DNA of 64,000 nucleotides from Zantedeschia hybrid cultivar (GCA_030544215.1 JARZZO010000009.1:56229129-56293128); one strand, 5' to 3'; shown: positions 11,795-24,481, counted from the first letter of the stretch. A program made the numbers and translations. Notes: generated from the letters alone by a model not told the origin.

Positions 11795-12343
11795 CCCCGA
11801 CAGACAGGTTCTCCTCTTACTTCCCCCAATCCTCGAGGTGGAATTTCTCCCTTAAAACGCAAGAAAATGGGCTCAAAACAGAAAGGGGAAGGAGGAAAAC
11901 CTATCTACCCATTAGAACCCCCAATTTCTAATACATGGACTTAGTGTTTTCACCCCAAAAGCACCCTGAAACATGCTTCAAATGCGGGTAAACATGATTT
12001 TCAAACGAAATGCACCGGGAATCGTCACCCTACCGGTTACTTGAACTCCTCAAAGCCCCAAGCCGTCTACCCGTCTCGCCCCACACCGCCGCCGGTACCG
12101 CCGAGGTTGTCGTCACTCCACCGGGACGTCGGCCGCCGTCCGGAGAGAAAACACCGCGGAGGAGGTGGTGGTGGTAGTGGTGGGAGTTAGGAGGTCGATG
12201 GAGTGGAGGGAGAGATGAAATGGTGGGAGGAAAAGAGGAAGGGGCAGGAGGTGTCGCCGGAATCGCTGGAGGAAGGGAGGATAGAGAAAGAGAAGGAAGA
12301 AATGAGGGAAAGGAAGGAGGGCTCGCGGGGTTAACCAGAAAGT

Positions 12344-12647
12344 CTAAAACGCGTCGAGCTGTACGGACGCCTATCAGTTGATATGACGGGCCGTACTGAC
12401 AGAAGTTCTGAAACGCGTCGTCCAAGGCAGACGCCATTCAGACGATAAGACCGGCACCGTACACTGACATCGCAGGGTCGCAGTCTGAAACGCGTCGACC
12501 ATCACGGACGCTGTTCAGACGACACGACCGGGCCGTACACTCGCGACCCAAGGCCGGCCCACGTGGGACCCACGTGGTACAATCTAAAACGCGTCTTCCA
12601 TCTTGGACGCCGTTTAAACCGCGTCGAGCGGGCTCGACGCAAAACAT
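12344..12647. repeat. Cluster of five 34-bp palindromic modules
   Basis: Modules are at 12344-12377, 12408-12441, 12485-12518, 12584-12617 and 12614-12647. Left arms are CTAAAACGCGTC or CTGAAACGCGTC in the first four; right arms start GACGC. The last has a poorly matching right arm (GACGCAAAACAT). The loops are all 10 bases and all different. Confidence 0.85.
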
Positions 12648-12786
12648 ACTAGAGTCTCAGCCCCATCAAGGCCTGAACTATAGGGTCCGACCCCGAAAAC
12701 CGGATCCGAAAAACCTCAGTCCTTACACTATTAGCGGGAGATTCAAAGTTATTCCCGTTATCACTTGGCCCTTAGATGTTTGAATA

Positions 12787-12920
12787 ATCAACTCTCGGCT
12801 CTGGACGAAGGAGTTCGTCATCAACTCTTGTCTCTGGATGAAGGAGTTCGTCATCAACTCTCGTCTCTAGATGAAGGAGTTTGTCATCAACTCTCGTTCG
12901 TCATCAACTCTTAGCTTTTG
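12787..12920 (+). repeat. 33-bp minisatellite next to the Tat-1 3' LTR
   Basis: There are three full units of 33 bp beginning at 12787, 12820 and 12853, each with CAACTCTCG(G/T)CTCT and GAAGGAGTTCGTC blocks, followed by truncated copies. Tat-2 has an unrelated 51-bp array at the equivalent place (26875-27090). Confidence 0.8.
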
Positions 12921-13006
12921 ACGAGGGTTAACTATCATATGAACCCGAGTATCTTTCATGCGAATTCTGATTTTACTCTTGACGTTTCACAACATTAGAG
13001 AACGAC

Positions 13007-13018
13007 GAGAGTAGGGGG
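13007..13018 (+). promoter_or_regulatory. Polypurine tract of Tat-1
   Basis: It reads GAGAGTAGGGGG a few bases before the 3' LTR start at 13024. The identical purine tract occurs on the minus strand of Tat-2 at 26726-26737, again just outside its LTR. Confidence 0.8.
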
Positions 13019-13023
13019 TCTTG

Positions 13024-13609
13024 TGATGGGGGAGAATCCAATTAAGCCCGATAATTGGGAGCCGGCCCAATTGCAGAAGGAGCCGAAATGCACTCGGCCC
13101 ACAAAGCCAATTAAACAGGTTCGGTCCACACTTAATGGGCTCAAAAACCAGGCGGTAGTATTCGGCCCAATCCAAGCACTTGATAAGCCGAAATGGGTCC
13201 GGCCCATTTCAGCTGACTTCCAGCTGGCCTTCAGCATGTTAACGGGGTACTATGACGATTTTCTATTAAACTGCCACACAGTCCTATATCGGTTGCCATA
13301 AGAAAGGAATCCTCATCCCCTTCTATAAAAAGAAGGCTATTCAATGCGAAGAGGGTAAGCCCATAAGCCTCAAACTTTTTCTTCTTCCTTTTAAATAATC
13401 AGTCTTTTTGTCGGGACTGACTTTACCATTGGAGGGGGTTCTCTTGGGTCGAAACCCAGGATCCTTTCTAACTGGTTCTTTCTTCCTGCAGGAGTTTCAG
13501 CCTCGTTCTTTGCTCACCTCTAGGTCCGGATCCCTCTCGGCCACTGGTCACCCGGCTGACATTCGGATTCTGATCTCGGAATCCGACAGTGATAGTTTCG
13601 GCTACATCA
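13024..13609 (+). mobile_element. 3' LTR of Tat-1 (586 bp)
   Basis: It starts TGATGGGGGAG and ends GGCTACATCA, with perfect TGATG/CATCA terminal inverted repeats. A TATA-like CTATAAAAAG is at 13323-13332. The LTR of Tat-2 (26197-26720, minus) has the same ends and a related interior. The host flank begins at 13610 (GAAAC); the other target-site copy is outside the window. Confidence 0.82.
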
Positions 13610-16600
13610 GAAACCAAAAAAAAAAAACATTACTTCATGCTTTTCACATCTAAAGTTTGCATCTCAAGTATAATTTATTTTTAGTTTGTATTGGGCATAT
13701 ATAGTTTAGGTATAAAGAGAGAGTATTACTTGCTGTATCGTGCGCGGTGTGAGCTTTTTTATATTTTATTTTATTAATTTTTTAAGGTCCGCTCCATCAT
13801 GTCCGACACATCTTATATAGACTGTTCTCTAATCAGACGAATCAAAAAAAAAATGAAAAAATTATATTTCACAATTTTTTAAGTGATCTAATCATAGATC
13901 GAATTATATGAATGTGTAGAATATGATGGGATCTACCGTAGAAAATTTTAAAAAATAAAAAATAAATAATTGGCCACATATGCAAGATGCGGCAAATAAT
14001 ACTTGTAAAGAAATGGACTTGAGCTTGGGCCGGGTTCAGACATAACTTTTCTTGGCAGTTGACATAGTGAGTTAGCACGAATCAATCTGTCATGTCTCCT
14101 CCTGCCTTCCATGATCTTTTCTTGCCTCCTTTTTATAACCTTAGGTTAATTTTCTATCATTTTCTGATTCCTTTGTTCTTTCTCTGTCCACTTCAACAAT
14201 CTCATAACCTTCAGCTTCCATTTCTCTTGCATATCCAACTCCACGCCACGCTTTCTGCACAGGGAAACATGTCGTTTGGATGTGGTTGTCGAAGTTACTA
14301 TGCGTAATTTAGAATTCAGATGCCAGGGTAGGGCCAAGACAAGAACAAAATGGCAGGAAGGGAAAAAGTTCTGTACGGACATAGCATTCCACATGCAAAA
14401 CTTCGTGGAGCTCTAACGCGCTTCCAGGTGCACGTGGCCGAGCCCACACCAGTCCCTCCCCATGCTATGCCAGCCCAAGGCTGTCGTCGTGCCATCACTA
14501 AACGGAGGGACCACACACTTTGAAGCGACTCATCCACAATTTGATGCAAAAGAGGCAAGGAAAAAAATAGGTTATGAGAAGTAGCATGCAGTCGCTAAAA
14601 TTGCTGTTCAATTATCTGACAAGAAAGAGAAGAATAAGTATTGGAATCCAAACTTGAAATGAAGGATAAGTGTAAGACTATAGACGGATTCAGATTTAGT
14701 TTTGGATCTGCTCCAAATTCATATTAGGATAGTTAGATTTTTATCTGAAAAGGATGTCCAGCAGATTATAGCTGGATATCCATTTATGATTCATTTATTA
14801 AATATAGCGGTCACGAAAATCCGATATTCAGTCTTTTTAACATCTGCTCTAGATTAAGTTTACATAATAGTGATAATCTGTGTAATTTAAGATCAAATGA
14901 TTATTTTTTAATAAGTTTATGAATGTTGGTTGATATGTTAAGATTTTGGTTTAACTATTTTTATATCAGATAAGTATTTTTTACCATTTTATGTTAGGCA
15001 CTGTTTTCTTTTTGTAATAACTACCCCAAGTAATCATTCATTAATGTATGTTTTAAATTTTTTGGTGAATTATTTTCCTCAAGTATCATTGTCTAAATTA
15101 ACTTTTCTAATATGATATTATGTGTATCTACTCTGAATTCGGGGAATATCAGAAATCTAATATCCCCTTTGTATCTATCTGGATCATAAACAGAGTAGAT
15201 ACAAATTGTACGTTTAAGATAAACAGATGGACGTGAAAATGTCATATCCGCTCTATTTGCAGCCCTAATTAAAAGTGCTAAGTATAATTAGTCATTGAAG
15301 TCAAAATGACGCTGCCACTTATTCCGCCTTGTTCTGGCATAAGTTAAAAAACATTTCAAACTAAAATATTTCTTACTCCAGCATAAGAAATCCAAAGTAA
15401 CTCTGGAAATCCCATGATTATAGAGAACCTAAGATTTTCTTCTAAGTTTATATTCACTTCTAACTTCGGGAAATACTAAATTTGTAACCCTATATTGATA
15501 CAAGTGTTTGGTTTCTGATAAACATCAGTGGATTTTATTCGAGAATTTGAGTGAAATTAAGATATTTATACTGAACTTTGGAGGTATCAAGTCCACATGT
15601 ACGGCTGCTTCATCCATGTGCTGTGCCCTTGAGAAAAGAAAGTAACGTCCTACATTGCACAACGTCTGTTACAGCTACCTAATTAAATGATTGATTGAAC
15701 TGGACAGCTGATGGTTGCCCGGCCTTCCAAAGTACCGCAACGTGCTACTCATTTAGGATTGATCATCCTTCATGAACACCTTACATAGCCGACTCCATTT
15801 TTGACCACTGTACGTATATGAACCATTGGCTTGAAGACCTGGATTTGCTTGCTGTCATTTCTACTGCCAATGGCAGAGGGGATGAGAAGTTGCAACAGAA
15901 GAAATCTTGATGCATGTCTGCTATGCCAAGGGGTCAACCATAGAATAAAATAATTTTCCGTCGTACGTATTTAATGTTTTAGGACGAGAAGTCTTCTGTA
16001 GTACTCCCCTGAAGGTCCTTGAACATGGGTGGAATGGGGGGCAGTTTTCCCCTCTCCTCATCAGGATAAGATTATTTAGACTTACATTTTTGGGCCACTT
16101 TATACTTCATGACATCAAAGAGGTTAAATGTGTCATTTATTTCTGAAATGATAATTCAGAACAAGTACAATATTCTTTGATGTGTCTTAGGGTCAAAGAA
16201 CTGGATTCATATGATCTCATTCTCCCATCAACCACCATATGAGAATTTAGTAATATGCAGAAAATGATCCGATGCCGCATGAATAGATTAATCTTATCTT
16301 TAAGCTAAAAAAAATTCAGTCTTTTATGGTTTACATCTGCAAATGATTGGAAGGTTATTATATAATCTACAGGGTGGAATGATTGGTTTTATTATATTAA
16401 GCGTGAGAAGACTCATCGTATCCAAAGACTGTATTGCATAAAAAAATAAAAAATAAAAAAACTATGTGATGATATTCACTGCTAGAAAACTAGTGAAATG
16501 TGTTATGACAGAGATTGTTTTTTCTTAAAATCTTATATTCTAGTTTTTTAATAACATTATATATTTGTTAATAAAGCAACACACATTTCACGGCCAGCGG

Positions 16601-16867
16601 TTGTGCAAGACGTGAGAAAACCCGACTTCACATGATTGCTGAAGGAAATCTAAACTCAAAAAATAGTTGGACTAAGAAAATACGAGTCAAAAGGAGTATA
16701 TATGATCAAGCAGGTAAACTGTCGAATGCTTGTGAGAACTATATCAGCTTAATTAATCTTTTTTTCCCTCAAATTTCACGTTCAAGGAAGTGTCACGAAG
16801 GGTTAATTTCCCTTCACATACTAGCAATTTTCTTCTTCTAAAACTGTTGCTCCCACGACATCTGTTA

Positions 16868-16900
<33 letters not shown>

Positions 16901-17371
16901 TGGGAATTAAATGACGTTCGTGTCTTCCATAAAAAGTAATCAATTTTTAGCCTAATAAACTAGCGTTCAACAAGAGAGTTGTGGCTCGTCTTTCTAATCG
17001 AAATCAAGTTGACAATAATCTGTGGTTCCTCGTTCAATAAATTGAATTTGTTAAGATAGCGAAATTATAAATTCTAGCGGCGGGAGGTTTTAAAACGAAC
17101 ACACCTTTTCCACTAGATGCATGTCATACAAATTCGTAGTCATTATATCCCAAGAAATTTATGCATCTAGCAGCTGATCAAATACAACTATATATCACAG
17201 GATCTATTGGATGCAATATAGGACCGCCGTGTAGCACAAAAACATTACTGATGCCGGTGATCTCTTTGGAGAGTTAAAGGAGGAATTGACAGTAGTTCTA
17301 GAATTTGAACTGGGAGATCTAGAAGGGAGAGGAAGGGAGGAACGATTAGTTAAGTCAGAGTACAAGTCTAA
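13610..17371. other. Intergenic host DNA
   Basis: AT-rich, apparently low-copy sequence without a coding region I can support. It contains short homopolymer runs and one microsatellite (16869-16900). The segment 14100-14560 is less AT-rich, but its frames are short, interrupted and resemble no family I know. 16900-17371 is the 3' flank of the VUP gene. Confidence 0.5.
16869..16900. repeat. Compound microsatellite (CT)n(CA)n
   Basis: About ten CT units are followed directly by about six CA units. Confidence 0.9.
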
Positions 17372-18185
17372 TTACCCAAGAAAGTCTACTAACATAGACA
17401 TAGGAAACAGGCAAAGTTCATTTTTCTTCAGTTCTACACAATCACTGGCCCTTCCAGGACCAAAGTCCAACTCATTCACCTCATCCCTCCTCGTTTCTGA
17501 GAGTTTTCCAGCAGCAAGATCCTTCTCCTGTAAAAACAAGATTTGGAAAGAGGTCATGTTACCTATAATATAAACCAAGTCAAATATATAGAAGCAACAT
17601 ATATAACAACTGGGCAAAATGCTAAGAACATGGAAACTAAGGTCGATGTTATTTACCTGACAGACATCTCTCATGTCATCTTTCTTCTTCGGGTTCACAT
17701 CAAATTTATTCAAGTCATTCACCTTTTGAAAAAAAAAAAGAAAAATCATATTTCATAATAAGAAAAACCGTTGTGCCAACTAAACTAAGCATTAGGAACT
17801 AGAAAAATACAGGTTTTAATACATAAATATGATTTCTTCTCACCTTGGGGCTGCTAACGGGAGAGCTCGCGGTGTCTTCCAACGAGTCGTCATCCAATCT
17901 CATCCTCCTCTTCAGCTTCTTACAGCCCCTGGAGACCTCGAGGATGCAACTCGGCGAGGACACCTTCCACGGGTTAACACAGGAAGCGGCATCTGAGACT
18001 AAGGAAGACCCACCACCAGGAGCACTCTGGGCACAAGAAGAGCAGTTTCTAGTTGCCTCCCTTTCTTCTGACGCCATGAAGTCCTCAAGATACTCTGTCC
18101 ACCCGCTCTCCTCACGCGAGGAAGCTGCTCCTCCCGTGGAGGAGACGAGGGACTCGTTCATGGAGGAATGGCTTGAGCCCTCCAT
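17372..18185 (-). CDS. VUP-like: VASCULAR-RELATED UNKNOWN PROTEIN (VUP) family, three exons
   Basis: Exons are 18185-17844 (114 codons), 17722-17657 (22 codons) and 17527-17372 (51 codons plus TAA), 187 residues in all. Both introns are phase 0 with good sites: GTGAG...CAAAAG (121 nt) and GTAAAT...TTTACAG (129 nt). The start at 18185 is the first ATG after the TATA box and a (CT)n leader. Residues about 26-35 read EESGWTEYLEDF; about 86-114 are a basic patch (KKLKRRMR) then DDSLEDTASSPVSSPK; the C-terminus has ELKKNELCLFPMSMLVDFL. These three blocks match my memory of VUP1/VUP4, plant-specific proteins without a catalytic domain that affect xylem development and hormone signalling in Arabidopsis. 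The assignment is from motif recall, not a search. The frame is intact and this is the only convincing host gene in the window. Confidence 0.78.
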
Positions 18186-18210
18186 CGAGAGAGAGAGAGA
18201 GAGAGAGAGA
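18186..18210. repeat. (GA)n/(CT)n microsatellite in the VUP 5' UTR
   Basis: It abuts the start codon of the minus-strand gene, so the mRNA leader is a CU tract. A second (GA)n tract is at 18275-18298, upstream of the TATA box. Confidence 0.85.
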
Positions 18211-18240
18211 TGCCTTATTCGTGGGAAGGAACCCAAGGGG

Positions 18241-18252
18241 TTTATTTATAGT
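18241..18252 (-). promoter_or_regulatory. TATA box of the VUP gene
   Basis: On the minus strand it reads CTATAAATAAA, about 60 bases upstream of the ATG. Transcription would be expected to start roughly 30 bases further on, giving a short leader. Confidence 0.7.
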
Positions 18253-18298
18253 AGAATAAATTAACAAGAAACATGAGAGAGAGAGAGAGAGAGAGAGT

Positions 18299-21200
18299 AC
18301 AATAAGAGGATGTGAGTGGGGAAAAGAGAGTTGGGTGGAGGTTAAGAGTGAGATCAGCAGTGGTAAAAGAATGGCAAATCTATAGCGACTGCTTGCATAT
18401 TACAACCACCACAGCAAATCCCTTAAAAAAATTTCTGCTCCTGGGTCATGTCATGCTTGTTGGTTGGCAGTTATTATCGCCGTTGTTACGGTTACGAGAT
18501 GCCATGCAGCTTAAATAGGTCTTCTACCTAAGAGGTTGGTTAGGACGCAGTCCAACAATACATTTGTGTCCCTCCGCAGCCGCAGGTTCCAATGTTGCCA
18601 TGCATGTGCAGGGGAAGAGAAACGATTGAAACTTCTTTATATTTTATAACCATCGGAGGATTGACCTCTTTTCGGTAGCATCAACCGGATTGGGTTTCTT
18701 TTTTATTACAAATAATCTTGATTTAAGAAAAGACCGAATATGTTAAAAAATAGAGAAATGCTAATATGTATATTTTTTGTCATCTAATTTACTTCCTACA
18801 AAAGATAAACATCATGTTGATACCTTGTACGTTATTATATTAATCTCTCATATGTCGATAGTCCTAGGAGATATCCATGTGTCTCTTCTAGGCAACTAAG
18901 TAGGTGACAAAAAATACATGGTTTGCTAATCTTTTTTACAGATGGAGGAAGACAGTTGAAGAGAAAAGAGAGTTAGAGATAAGAAAGGTAGAGGAGAGAA
19001 AGTTTAATTTAGTTCATACCTATATTAAACTTGTTATGATAATATATTTTAAAAATAGATAATATCAAAATTTCAGTGTATTATTATTATCAATGTCAAA
19101 ATTAATATTGATACGGCTTGCTCATTCAACAGCCAAATACACTATTATTAAACACTTAATCCAAGCCCGATGCACAGTTATCATTAGGAGGAGACGTGGT
19201 GATCAAGCAACTATGCTGTTACGTGCGTACGTGCTCGGATTAGGTGACCATCAGCTCGTATCTCAGGCCCTGGCTTCCCTTGGTACTTCCAAATCAAATA
19301 AAGTGATGCGATTAATGTGAACAACATCAGGTTGGCGAACTCTCTACTTGGGTATAGATTCTCACGGGAATTTAATGAAATATATATGACCCTCTATTTT
19401 GATTACTAAATCGTCCAAGCTTGTAACATAATTTGCCTAATCATCATATCCTAGGTAACAGCACCTCTCCATGGGCCAAATGCAGCGCATCAATGTGGTG
19501 CAGGCGGATTCTCTAGTGAGGTGTGCGAGCCACACAATGAATGTCCAGACCCATTAGGGATTATTAGGTAAAGATTAATACTTACTGCAATGCATGGTCA
19601 GCTACAATGCAGCAACGACCGTCTGATCAAGATCAGACAGCACATGGATTTTAAATTCTGCCGCACCTACTGTGAGATGATGCAGCTACCTCGATTGTGC
19701 CATCTGATCCCACATCGGACGGTGGTTACAGTTGCATTAACGCCGCTGGATATTACGGCAAGTATTTAATAATTACTCTTGGGTAAAAGGGTTAATGGGC
19801 TGGTTGAGGTCCTTGAACCAATGAACGATGGGGGAAAACTAGACTTTTTTTTTGAAAATCAAATTACTAGATAGATATGAATATACTAGGGTTAAAATAA
19901 ATTTAATATTTTCTCATCTTATCTTAACAAATGACTTGTTACGCGATATCAATAGGTGCATATTGAAGTGGAGAGAAAAGAGTTTAGAAAATCTCATCTA
20001 TATCAGCAGTACGTATGCAGTACCCGAAGGCTGCATGTGTTGCTAGACGGTTCCCGTCCAGTCCTTTGTGCAGTGGATCCCCATCAATTGCCCTTCCCTG
20101 TTGTGGTTAACTACTGCTGACCTCTCTCATCACCACCACAAGCCGTCCGGGGTGGGAGCGCCGTTACATCCCTCACATGTCTCGCCGCCTGCCGCGGTGA
20201 GAGGCGACCAGGTCCCCCCATGGATGGTGGGAGAGCACAGAAGCCTTGACTTGTTGACGAAGTCTCGTGAACTCCATTGACGGCAAATGCATGTTAACAA
20301 ATGGAGTTCTTACCTACACCTTGCTAACTTTTGAACACGCCCCCTTCCCCACTCCTTTCTAAAGTGGCCCTCTTCTCAGCGAAGGGAACCCGACAGAAGC
20401 CTAAAAGGGTGTGGTGTGTGCATCCCACTACTTGATATATTGACATTATGCACGCCTAATCTACCAATCATGCCTTGTCTAATGGGTACTACACGTATCT
20501 ATTACACTGTGAGCATTGTTCATGGAACCCATCAACACCCAAATAAGGAAAAAGAGGAAGAGCACTGGATTTGTGTAACAGTCATGTTGGCAAAGATGGT
20601 CAAACTTCCAATAAGAAATCGACTAATGGGTATACTCGTACTGTGCTTCTCCCCTGGCACATAGAAGAGCGGCTGCGGCATTGTTCATAGATTAGAACCC
20701 ATCAACACCCAAGGGAGGAAAAGGAGAGGTGTGGAGCATGAAGCATGTCATGTTGTAGTCGAAGCACGACAGACTGCCAGACAAGACCTTGTCTGGAGGG
20801 TATTTGTACCTAATTAATCTCATCGCGCTCATCTTCCTTTGGCATTTAAGTAGACGCCAACAACATCATCCGAGAGGAAAGGGAAGAAATAGAGGAGGCA
20901 AGGGAGTGGAGGCATTTGTGGAGACGCATGTCATGTTGACAGAGATGGCCAAACCTACGATATGACCTTGTCTGCTGGGACTTTGTGGCTATCTAACCCT
21001 TGTTAAGGTCATCTTCGTGGGGATTACAAAACTGAACCATCAAAACCTGAGAACGAAGGGGTGGAAATTAAGAGAGAAGAGGAGAGAGTTAATGGGGTGC
21101 ATACATACAAAGCACTGCTAACCACCAACATAGACTTGCCTCATGAACAGTGCATCAAATTAGCTCTATTATCTTCCCCTTTGGCAACTATGTGGAACTG

Positions 21201-22983
21201 TTCATGGAATCCCAGGAGCACCTGATCAAAAGGGGAGGGAAGAGGGTGCGAATTTATGGAGAAGCATGTTACCTTGAAGAGGCCTTTGGGTTTCAGTTCC
21301 ACCCGTCCTAATCTGTTGAAAACTATGGTGAGGGTCCCCATGTCGCAGAGGCTGTATTGACTTATGCATACCAGGATGTTATAAAGAAATGGCAGGGATC
21401 TTGACTTTTCTCTCGTATGGGTTATCAAATGCTATCACCACTGTTTCTGATTTAGAAACCTTGGTGTATGCTCACCATCATAGAAAATGGCAGGTTTGTA
21501 GCATGAGATTAAATGGAATGGCCTTGGGCTACGGGGGACCCCCGAGACTGATGGAGCCGTGTGGCTGAAGGCTCTCTACTTCTGGGAAACATCTCTGCAT
21601 CAACATGGAAGTGCTTAGAAAGTGAAATGTTAACCAAGGGCTGGGACCAGAGTCCAGCATCCAAAACTCAACAACTAGGCACATGGCAGGTCGATCACAG
21701 GTAGGCCCTCCATGCATGATGTTACTCTTTGGATTGGCTGGGTTCTAGTGAAGGTGACCGGCAGATGTAGGGCTAGAGCAGGATCACTGGATGTCTGTAT
21801 AGGCCTTTTCTCCTCCCATTTTTGACATCTAGTTGTAGGCCATGGTTTGATACGGTTATGCTTAAGGGTTTCATGCCCTTCAAAAGGTTCGGTTGCTTTC
21901 ACATCTCTTTCCGCTGGAATGTACATTCCGTTTTGCCCTTATCTGCATGCTTAAATTGAGGGATAATTTCATATTAACAATTTTGTATGTTAAATTTAAA
22001 AGATATCATCCTTACTTCCATATTATCTTATATATCATTACAAAATAATGTACCTAATAAAAATGCCATTTCAGTGACATATGTGAATTAATTGTTATAC
22101 ATATCAAACATGCAATCACCATGTCAAATTTAAAACATTATGCATTTTATGATGGTATGCAGTGAGATAATGCACAATTAAGTATGACATTTTTTTGAAT
22201 GTAACATATAATAATGATTCATATGGAATTATCCCTAAATAAATTTAATATGTATGCAGATAAAGATTATAATAAGAAAGCAAAATTAAAAGTAACCAAA
22301 CATCTTAAAATAAGTAGGGCCAGAATTTCCCAAGTTGTAAGTGCATCGAAGGTTTTTCCGGAAGCTTTGAATCTTTTCTGACTACATAAGACTGCTCGAT
22401 CCGGTCCAACAGTTGAACATAAGGCTACATAAGTTTTTCCAGAAGCTTTGAGTCTTCCAACTTCTCCTTCCATTGTAGGCGACTCTGCACCTACTATACG
22501 TCAGTCCACCGTCATTCGTTGTTGTGGAAGCTCTTTACAGATGATTTCTTCCTTCTCTATCTTATTGTTGTATCTTTTCGACTGGTCTCGTGGTATTCAC
22601 ATTTCTCCAAGACTTTTGAGAGTTCTGCGGATCCTCTTCGTAGTTTATGAACAATAGCCCTCTAACATTGAAAACTTGCGACGTGTGATTTTTGGAAGGC
22701 AAAATTTGGGGTTAGGCTCCGCAAGAATCACACAAGCAAGCACCCTATCTTGTCATTGAGGCTTGGAAGACAATGAACCACAGTTAATTTGTTAATAAGT
22801 CATTTCGTGGAGGCTAATCCTCTTCCTTATTATCATACTTCCTCATTCGATGTCTTGTTAACCAGACTTTGGTTAGGCTTTTAGAAAAAAGGGACAGCTT
22901 AATTACCAGAATAAGTTCCTATTAAGGTGGTTAACGGCGGCTTGATTTGTTGAGTCTTTAAAAGGATCTTTTGATGAGCTAAC
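18299..22983. other. Intergenic host DNA with a degenerate repeat block
   Basis: No gene is supported. Between about 20500 and 21290 a diverged unit recurs at uneven spacing: ATTGTTCATGGAACCCATC-like and CATGTTGACAGAGATGGCC-like blocks with purine-rich AGGAAAAGGAGAGG stretches appear near 20513, 20678, 20855 and 21190. This looks like an old tandem or segmental duplication of about 170-330 bp. I see nothing else in 18299-20500 or 21300-22980 beyond AT-rich sequence. Confidence 0.45.
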
Positions 22984-23279
22984 TGTTGAAGTTATTGGGC
23001 CATCCAACTCAAAATCTTAAGGTTATGAGTGGAGTAGGTACCATCTATTAAACATTTTTTTTGTCACGTCTCTTCACGTGCAGGCTGATTTTAGGCTCTG
23101 TCACGTAGACCACAAATATGAAGTGCGCGGTCCGGTCCGTAACCTGGACTCTAATATCATGTTGAAGTTATTGGACCATCCAACTCAAAACCTTAAGGCT
23201 ATGAATAAAGTAGGCACCATCTATTAAACATTTTTTGATTTTGTCTTTTTTTCTATGTAGAACTATTCTATCACTAACA
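22984..23279 (-). mobile_element. TRIM-like LTR remnant
   Basis: A segment of about 75 bp beginning TGTTGAAGTTATTGG is repeated directly at 22984 and 23160. The right copy (23160-23279) has LTR-like ends on the minus strand (TGTTAGTGATAG...CTTCAACA) and is followed at 23146-23159 by a decayed iMet primer site (TGATATTAGAGTCC). The left copy diverges after about 23060, so the element is damaged. No target duplication was found. Size and structure fit a terminal-repeat retrotransposon in miniature. Confidence 0.55.
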
Positions 23280-24460
23280 AGTTGTTTAGCCATTGGGAGA
23301 AAAAAAGCTCAAATAAACAAACGAATTTAACTGTTAGGATTCAGTCTGCTGACAAGGGAATATAATCCAAGGTTTACAAAAAAAAAACAGCAAAAACTGC
23401 ACACACATGCGGGGACACACATGCCCGTGCGTGTGGGGCAGTGGGAAAAAAGTATGAGATAACATCATAAAATAAGATTATTCAAATGGATTTGAGGTGG
23501 CCGACTGTAATTTATTGTTCTCGTACAGGATCCATGGATTTGCACAAGCTTATCGGGGAAATTTGTCTCAGCTCGACAAGGCCACGAAACTTGAAGTTTC
23601 TACCATGGCAGATGGAAACTTTTCATCTGATAACCTATTGATAAACTGAGGGCTTCAGAAGTGAAGTTTGGGAAATAACTTACGTACGTCTGGCCGGAGC
23701 GATCCTGTGCAAGATATTATGGTCTCTAGAGCAAGCATTTCCATCATTGCACTGCAACGTTTGGACACGCCTGTAATTGTCCTGACATGTTCGAAGTCGG
23801 TGTTTATAGCAGTGTCTGACACAGCTGGGAAGGGGTTATGAAGACGGTGAGACCTTCTGGACATTTTTAAATGGACTTCTATGTGCTGTCTTTCACACAA
23901 AGATAAGGATAAATAGTTAATTTATCCTGATAGGATGAGAAAACACTATGTCTATCTCATCCTCATGTAATTGGAGAATACAAAGGTCCAGAGAAAGAGG
24001 CCAGATTTCCTGTCATTACGAAGGTCGTTGACTTCTTTTGTTTCTAAGAAAATAATAGGATCCTCTGGTGTTTCTTTTCAGGTTTTCTGTGGCATAGTTG
24101 TAAGAACTTCGGAGCAAGCAACGTATTCCATTGTCAAGTCTTTTTTTTATTACATGGTACTTGAATTATTCATAATTAATTTGACCATAAAATCATAGAG
24201 GAAATGGTATTATAGGAATGTAAAAGATTACTGTTAGGTCAAATCCTAGTGGCATCCACTTATTAAAACTTCTCAAACGATTGGAAAATATGATCCAACA
24301 AACATGGAGAAAATTACCTAAAGTTCACGGTCGATGGAGAGATCCTCATCACGCAGTGGAAGTAGCAAGTAGAATCATCCTCATCTATGAGGAGGCTACT
24401 AGAGTCTCCCACAAAGCTTCATGCGATAATGCGATAAGTTTGAAGGGCTGAGGTGGTATT

Positions 24461-24481
24461 GAGAGAGAGAGAGAGAGAGAA
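24461..24481. repeat. (GA)n microsatellite
   Basis: About ten GA units. Confidence 0.9.

Larger units (their letters stand above)
10400..12727 (-). mobile_element. Solo LTR (2328 bp) of a different family, with 5-bp TSD
   Basis: The boundaries are TGTAACGACC at 10400 and CAGTCCTTACA at 12727, giving TGTAA/TTACA terminal inverted repeats. The flanking direct repeat is CTATT (10395-10399 and 12728-12732). I call it minus because the reverse complement ends GGGTCGTTACA, the usual 3' end of many plant LTRs just before an iMet primer site; the orientation is inferred. Its sequence is unrelated to the Ogre-type LTRs, yet it holds twelve copies of the 34-bp palindromic module (see 11457-11794 and 12344-12647). 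No protein-coding gene is apparent; the low-complexity frame at about 12030-12437 looks spurious. Confidence 0.88.
2880..13609 (+). mobile_element. Tat-1: Ty3/gypsy Tat-clade retrotransposon, 3' two-thirds
   Basis: The plus-strand order is pol (from the end of RT), a 67-bp tandem array, an antisense gene, a polypurine tract at 13007-13018 and a 3' LTR at 13024-13609. The second (archaeal-type) RNase H domain and the antisense PF04195-type gene place it in the Tat clade. Its 5' LTR, gag, protease and most of RT are missing from the window because the LTR element ending at 2879 interrupts it. Two solo LTRs (6790-8341 and 10400-12727) also sit inside it. Tat-2 (26197-31807) is a relative in the opposite orientation. 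Confidence 0.85.

Noticed and set aside
11457..12647. Palindromic modules as MITEs, CRISPR repeats or lox-type recombination sites
   Set aside because: No target duplications flank them, spacing is not CRISPR-like, and 12-10-12 with a variable spacer differs from lox (13-8-13, fixed spacer); no recombinase is nearby.
17845..18264. Plus-strand frame of 139 codons across the VUP gene
   Set aside because: It is the antisense shadow of VUP exon 1 and includes the GA microsatellite.
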